18,417 bases of DNA, taken from positions 1 through 18,417 of the forward strand of contig DAHVAB010000011.1 in assembly GCA_027314825.1 (NCBI GenBank), given 5' to 3'. The notes beneath the pieces are model-generated. The model did not search any database. It had not been told where the DNA came from and saw only the letters and a list, made by a program, of their open reading frames with translations. The stretch comes from Solirubrobacterales bacterium. Its GTDB lineage: Bacteria > Actinomycetota > Thermoleophilia > Solirubrobacterales > Solirubrobacteraceae. Both the position numbers and the translations under genes were made by a program. Below, one piece after another: positions 15,761-18,417 of the stretch (its first letter is position 1; each line of letters starts with the position of its first letter).

Positions 15761-16696
15761 TCAGCCGCCGAGCGCGAAGGTGAGCGTGCAGGCCAGGCCG
15801 AAGAGCACGCAGTACACGCCGAACACGGTCAGCCTGTTTGTCTTGAAGAAGCGCAGCAGGAACTTCACCGCGAAGAACGTCGTGACACCCGCGCAGAGCG
15901 CCGCCACGAGCGCCTGGCCGCGAACGCCGTTGCCGGTCGGGCCGAGCAATTCCGGCAGCTTCAGGAAGCCCGCGGCGAAGATGATCGGCGTCGCCAGCAG
16001 AAAGCTGTATCTGGCCGCATCCTCATTCGAGAGTCCGACCAGCAGGCCGCCGCCCATCGCGAATCCCTCTCGAGATATGCCCGGCAGCAGCGCCGCCGCC
16101 TGAGCGGTTCCGATCGCGATCGCCTGCCGCCACCCGACCGCGGCGATCCGGGCGTCGGAGTCCCCCCGATAGTCGCCCGGGCGCGGGGGCCGCTTGCGCA
16201 GCCGCTCGAAGAACAGCAGCGCGAGCCCGTTCACGATCAGGAACGCGGCCGCGAACGAGGCGGAGGCGAACAGCGTGCGCAGCGGTTTCTCCAGCGCCAG
16301 CCCGATGATCCCGGCCGGGATCGTGCCCACCACGATCACCCAGCCGAGCCGCGCGTCGATGTCATCGCTCGCGAGCTCACGCCGCACGATCGAGCGCACG
16401 ATCCCCTTCACGATCTTCACCCACTCCCTCCCGAACAGGAAGAGCAGCACGAGCGCGGTCGCGATATGGGTGCCGACCAGGAACGTCAGGAAGTATTTCT
16501 CGTTCTGGTGGATATTCCACCCGAACAGGTGCGGCAGCACCACGCTGTGCCCAAGGCTGGAGATCGGGAACGGCTCGGCGACGCCCTGGATGATGCCAAG
16601 TATGACGGCCTGGAAGTAGGAGATCGGCCCGTGCACAGCGCGTAAGCATACGGTGCGCGGCGGCAGCGCACGCAGCATCCGCAACGTCGCGTCCAT
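15761..16696 (-). CDS. uppP: Undecaprenyl-diphosphatase (UppP/BacA)
   Basis: This integral membrane phosphatase recycles the lipid carrier undecaprenyl pyrophosphate for cell-wall synthesis and can confer bacitracin resistance. Motif 1 is QGVAEPFPISSLGH (residues 37-50), matching (E/Q)xxxE and PISSxxH. Motif 2 is PGISREGFA (205-213): the Ser and Arg are kept, but the usual Ser and Thr of PGxSRSGxT are Glu210 and Ala213. About eight helices are visible and the length of 311 aa is slightly above the usual 265-290. The first 20 residues before VHGPISYFQA look atypical, so the GTG at 16636 is an alternative to ATG 16696. Divergent from the PHP gene, and convergent with the phosphoesterase-like gene. 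Confidence 0.9.
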   Translation of the reverse strand: MDATLRMLRALPPRTVCLRAVHGPISYFQAVILGIIQGVAEPFPISSLGHSVVLPHLFGWNIHQNEKYFLTFLVGTHIATALVLLFLFGREWVKIVKGIVRSIVRRELASDDIDARLGWVIVVGTIPAGIIGLALEKPLRTLFASASFAAAFLIVNGLALLFFERLRKRPPRPGDYRGDSDARIAAVGWRQAIAIGTAQAAALLPGISREGFAMGGGLLVGLSNEDAARYSFLLATPIIFAAGFLKLPELLGPTGNGVRGQALVAALCAGVTTFFAVKFLLRFFKTNRLTVFGVYCVLFGLACTLTFALGG

Positions 16697-16699
16697 TTC

Positions 16700-16738
16700 T
16701 TCACGACTTCTTCACACCGTGGACTTTTCATCGTCACA
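16700..16738 (+). promoter_or_regulatory. PHO-box-like hexamers, 11-bp period, between uppP and the PHP gene
   Basis: TTCACG (16700-16705), TTCACA (16711-16716), GACTTT (16722-16727) and GTCACA (16733-16738) follow at exact 11-bp steps on the plus strand; three of four fit (T/G)TCAC(A/G). The first two units are part of an 11-bp direct repeat beginning TTCTTCAC at 16697 and 16708. The element starts three bases upstream of the uppP ATG, so a bound protein would block uppP expression, and it lies 84-122 bases upstream of the PHP start. Confidence 0.5.
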
Positions 16739-16821
16739 GGCAATCTCGCATCTTCCGAGAAGCTGGCCACGACGGAGCGACGATCGAGACAGCCGAGGAT
16801 GCTCGCTGAAGGAGACGGCAG

Positions 16822-18417
16822 ATGAATGACCTGAGAAGCGCAGCCGGGGGCGGAGGGCCGAGCGAAGGCCGATCGGTGCGAGTGGACCTGCACTGCCACT
16901 CAAGCGCATCGGCAACCTCCAGGCTCGGCGTCCAGCGCGCCGCCGGGCTGCCGGAGTGCGCCACTCCCCCGGAGGCGGTCTACGAGCTGGCCAAGCGACG
17001 GGGGATGGACTTCGTGACCATCACCGACCACGACACGATCGACGGCGCACTGCAGATCGCCGATCGCTCGGACGCCTTCATATCCGAGGAGCTGACCGCA
17101 CACTTCCGCGGCGAGCCGCAAGCCGTTCACGTGCTCTGCTACGGCATCGCCCCGTATGACCACGAGTGGCTGCAGGCCCATCGCGACGACGTCGAGGAGT
17201 GCGCCGCTTATCTGACCGCGAACGGGATCGCGTGCGCGCTCGCACACCCCTACTACTCGGTCGCCGCACCGCTCACGGCGCGCCACCGCCGCCGGCTGGC
17301 CGAGATCTTCGCCGTATGGGAGGTCCGCAACGGAGCGCGCGCACGGGAGCTCAACACGCCGGCCGCCACCCACATCGCGACCCGCGAGGGCGCCGGGATC
17401 GGCGGCAGCGACGACCATGCCGGGGTCGACATCGGGCGGACCTGGACGGCGCTGCCGCCTGCGCAGAGCACGCGGCAGCTGCTGGAGCACATCCGCGCAG
17501 GGCGGGTGAGCGCGGGCGGCGCGCATGGCAGCGCGGCCAAGTGGGCGCACACGGCGATCGCGCTCGCCGGGCGGACGCTCGGCGCCTCGGGGCCGCCGTC
17601 AGAGCCGGCGCCGCCCGATCCGCTCGCGGTGATGAGGATGGCGCGGCGGGTGCTCGCCGAGGGCGAGCTGCGCGAAGGCTCCATCGGCGGCGAGATCGGA
17701 CCGGCCGACGCCAGGCGGCTGCTGCGCGCCTGGCTCGGCGCGGTCGGACTGGCCGAGCTCGACGGGGATGGCCTGATCGCGCTCATGCAGTCTGAGGACT
17801 TCAGCCACGCCGCCCTGCACCGGCGCGCCTGCAGGGCGCACGAGCGCAAGCTGCGCGCGGCGGCGCAGAACGCGGTGGCCGCCACCTCCGACGGCGAGGC
17901 GATCGGCGCCGCCGCGGCCGGACTCTTCGAAGCCTGCATCGCGGCGATTCCCTACGCGCCGGCGGCGGCCTTCCTCGCGCGCGAGCGCTCGAAGCTGGAC
18001 GCGGGACGCGGCGATGGCGAGCCGCCGCGGATCGCGATACTCGCCGACGGGATCGGCAGCACCCACGGGGTCACCCGCACGCTGCAGGAGATCCGCGAGC
18101 GGGGGGTGCCGGGCTTCGAGATCGAGGTGATCGGCACCGACCCGGACGTCGACCGGCGGCTGGCGGCGGTCGCCGACATCGAGGTCCCTTTCTACCCGGG
18201 CCTCCAGATCGGCGTGCCGAGCCTGCCCGCCGCCGTGCAATCCCTCACAGAGGGCTCCTTCGATGCGATCCACGTCTGCTCGCCCGGCCCGGCCGGGATC
18301 GCGGGCGCCCTGCTGGCGCTGCTTGCGGCGGTCAACGTCACCGTCTATTGGCTCATCCTGCGGCCGCTGCGGCAGATGACGCACCAGATCGACGAGGTGA
18401 GCCTCGGACAGCCCTCC
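16822..18417 (+). CDS. PHP phosphoesterase-glycosyltransferase protein with C-terminal TM/HAMP-like segment (partial)
   Basis: 532 codons are visible with no stop before the edge. Residues 20-200 form a PHP metal-dependent phosphoesterase domain: HCH (24-26), TDHD (68-71), EE (89-90), AHP with His142 and GSDDH (Asp197, His199), so all metal-ligand positions seem present. A helical linker follows. From residue 403, RIAILADGIGSTHGVTRTL and IHVCSPGPAG (about 484-493) resemble the N-terminal half of a GT4-like glycosyltransferase. At about residue 493 the sequence changes to IAGALLALLAAVNVTVYWLI, then LRPLRQMTHQIDEVSLGQ, which reads like a membrane helix and the start of a HAMP domain. That is not expected inside a GT fold. 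The start is secure: AAGGAG at 16809-16814 with a 7-base spacer. A genuine fusion and an assembly chimera are both possible. Confidence 0.8.
   Translation, partial: MNDLRSAAGGGGPSEGRSVRVDLHCHSSASATSRLGVQRAAGLPECATPPEAVYELAKRRGMDFVTITDHDTIDGALQIADRSDAFISEELTAHFRGEPQAVHVLCYGIAPYDHEWLQAHRDDVEECAAYLTANGIACALAHPYYSVAAPLTARHRRRLAEIFAVWEVRNGARARELNTPAATHIATREGAGIGGSDDHAGVDIGRTWTALPPAQSTRQLLEHIRAGRVSAGGAHGSAAKWAHTAIALAGRTLGASGPPSEPAPPDPLAVMRMARRVLAEGELREGSIGGEIGPADARRLLRAWLGAVGLAELDGDGLIALMQSEDFSHAALHRRACRAHERKLRAAAQNAVAATSDGEAIGAAAAGLFEACIAAIPYAPAAAFLARERSKLDAGRGDGEPPRIAILADGIGSTHGVTRTLQEIRERGVPGFEIEVIGTDPDVDRRLAAVADIEVPFYPGLQIGVPSLPAAVQSLTEGSFDAIHVCSPGPAGIAGALLALLAAVNVTVYWLILRPLRQMTHQIDEVSLGQPS

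Overview
The window is high-GC DNA with dense genes, short overlapping stops and starts, GTG and TTG starts, and strong AGGAGG-type ribosome sites at some genes. The proteins look actinobacterial: a Pst phosphate importer, a PHP protein joined to a glycosyltransferase, Gly/Ser-rich zinc-ribbon membrane proteins and a PF04185-type phosphoesterase. Thermoleophilia/Solirubrobacterales-like is my best guess from protein style. No rRNA or marker gene is present to confirm it. I see no tRNA, CRISPR, insertion sequence or phage gene.

Layout. (1) 193-1464 (+) is a DHA2-like MFS exporter. Its 3' end overlaps tail-to-tail with a leftward operon (6744 to 1432) made of a lipoprotein solute-binding protein, a two-domain fused ABC permease, an ABC ATPase, an FTR1/COG4280-like membrane protein with two ExxE motifs, and a tiny two-helix membrane protein. 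The last four genes overlap one another. (2) 7094-7444 (+) is an AhpD-type CxxC protein, overlapping tail-to-tail with a leftward CDF zinc/cation exporter (8349-7426). (3) 8476-12629 is a split pst locus: pstS runs leftward, and pstC-pstA-pstB runs rightward from the same intergenic region, with no phoU in view. (4) 13701-12605 (-) is a pair of coupled zinc-ribbon genes, one soluble and coiled-coil, one membrane-anchored. (5) 13910-15676 (+) is a membrane-anchored phosphoesterase-like protein with degenerate catalytic motifs and a repetitive linker. It is followed by six copies of a 12-bp repeat. (6) 16696-15761 (-) is uppP. (7) 16822 to the right edge (+) is a PHP-glycosyltransferase protein that ends in what reads like a membrane helix plus HAMP segment.

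The most interesting signal is regulatory. All four divergent intergenic regions that I inspected upstream of transport, phosphatase or PHP genes (6851-6889, 9592-9673, 13809-13825, 16700-16738) hold TTCACA-like hexamers repeated at exactly 11-bp steps. That is the architecture of PhoP (PHO) boxes in Bacillus and Streptomyces. Because one set lies at the pst genes themselves, I infer a local phosphate-starvation regulon covering the ABC operon, pst, the zinc-ribbon and phosphoesterase pair, and uppP/PHP. This would make a phosphonate or other phosphorus source a serious alternative to iron as the ABC substrate.

A second notable signal is in the phosphoesterase-like gene. Its acidic Ser/Gly/Glu linker, read one base further on, becomes a Lys/Ala/Pro-rich histone-H1-like repeat with better codon bias. 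This suggests a frame-shifted origin.
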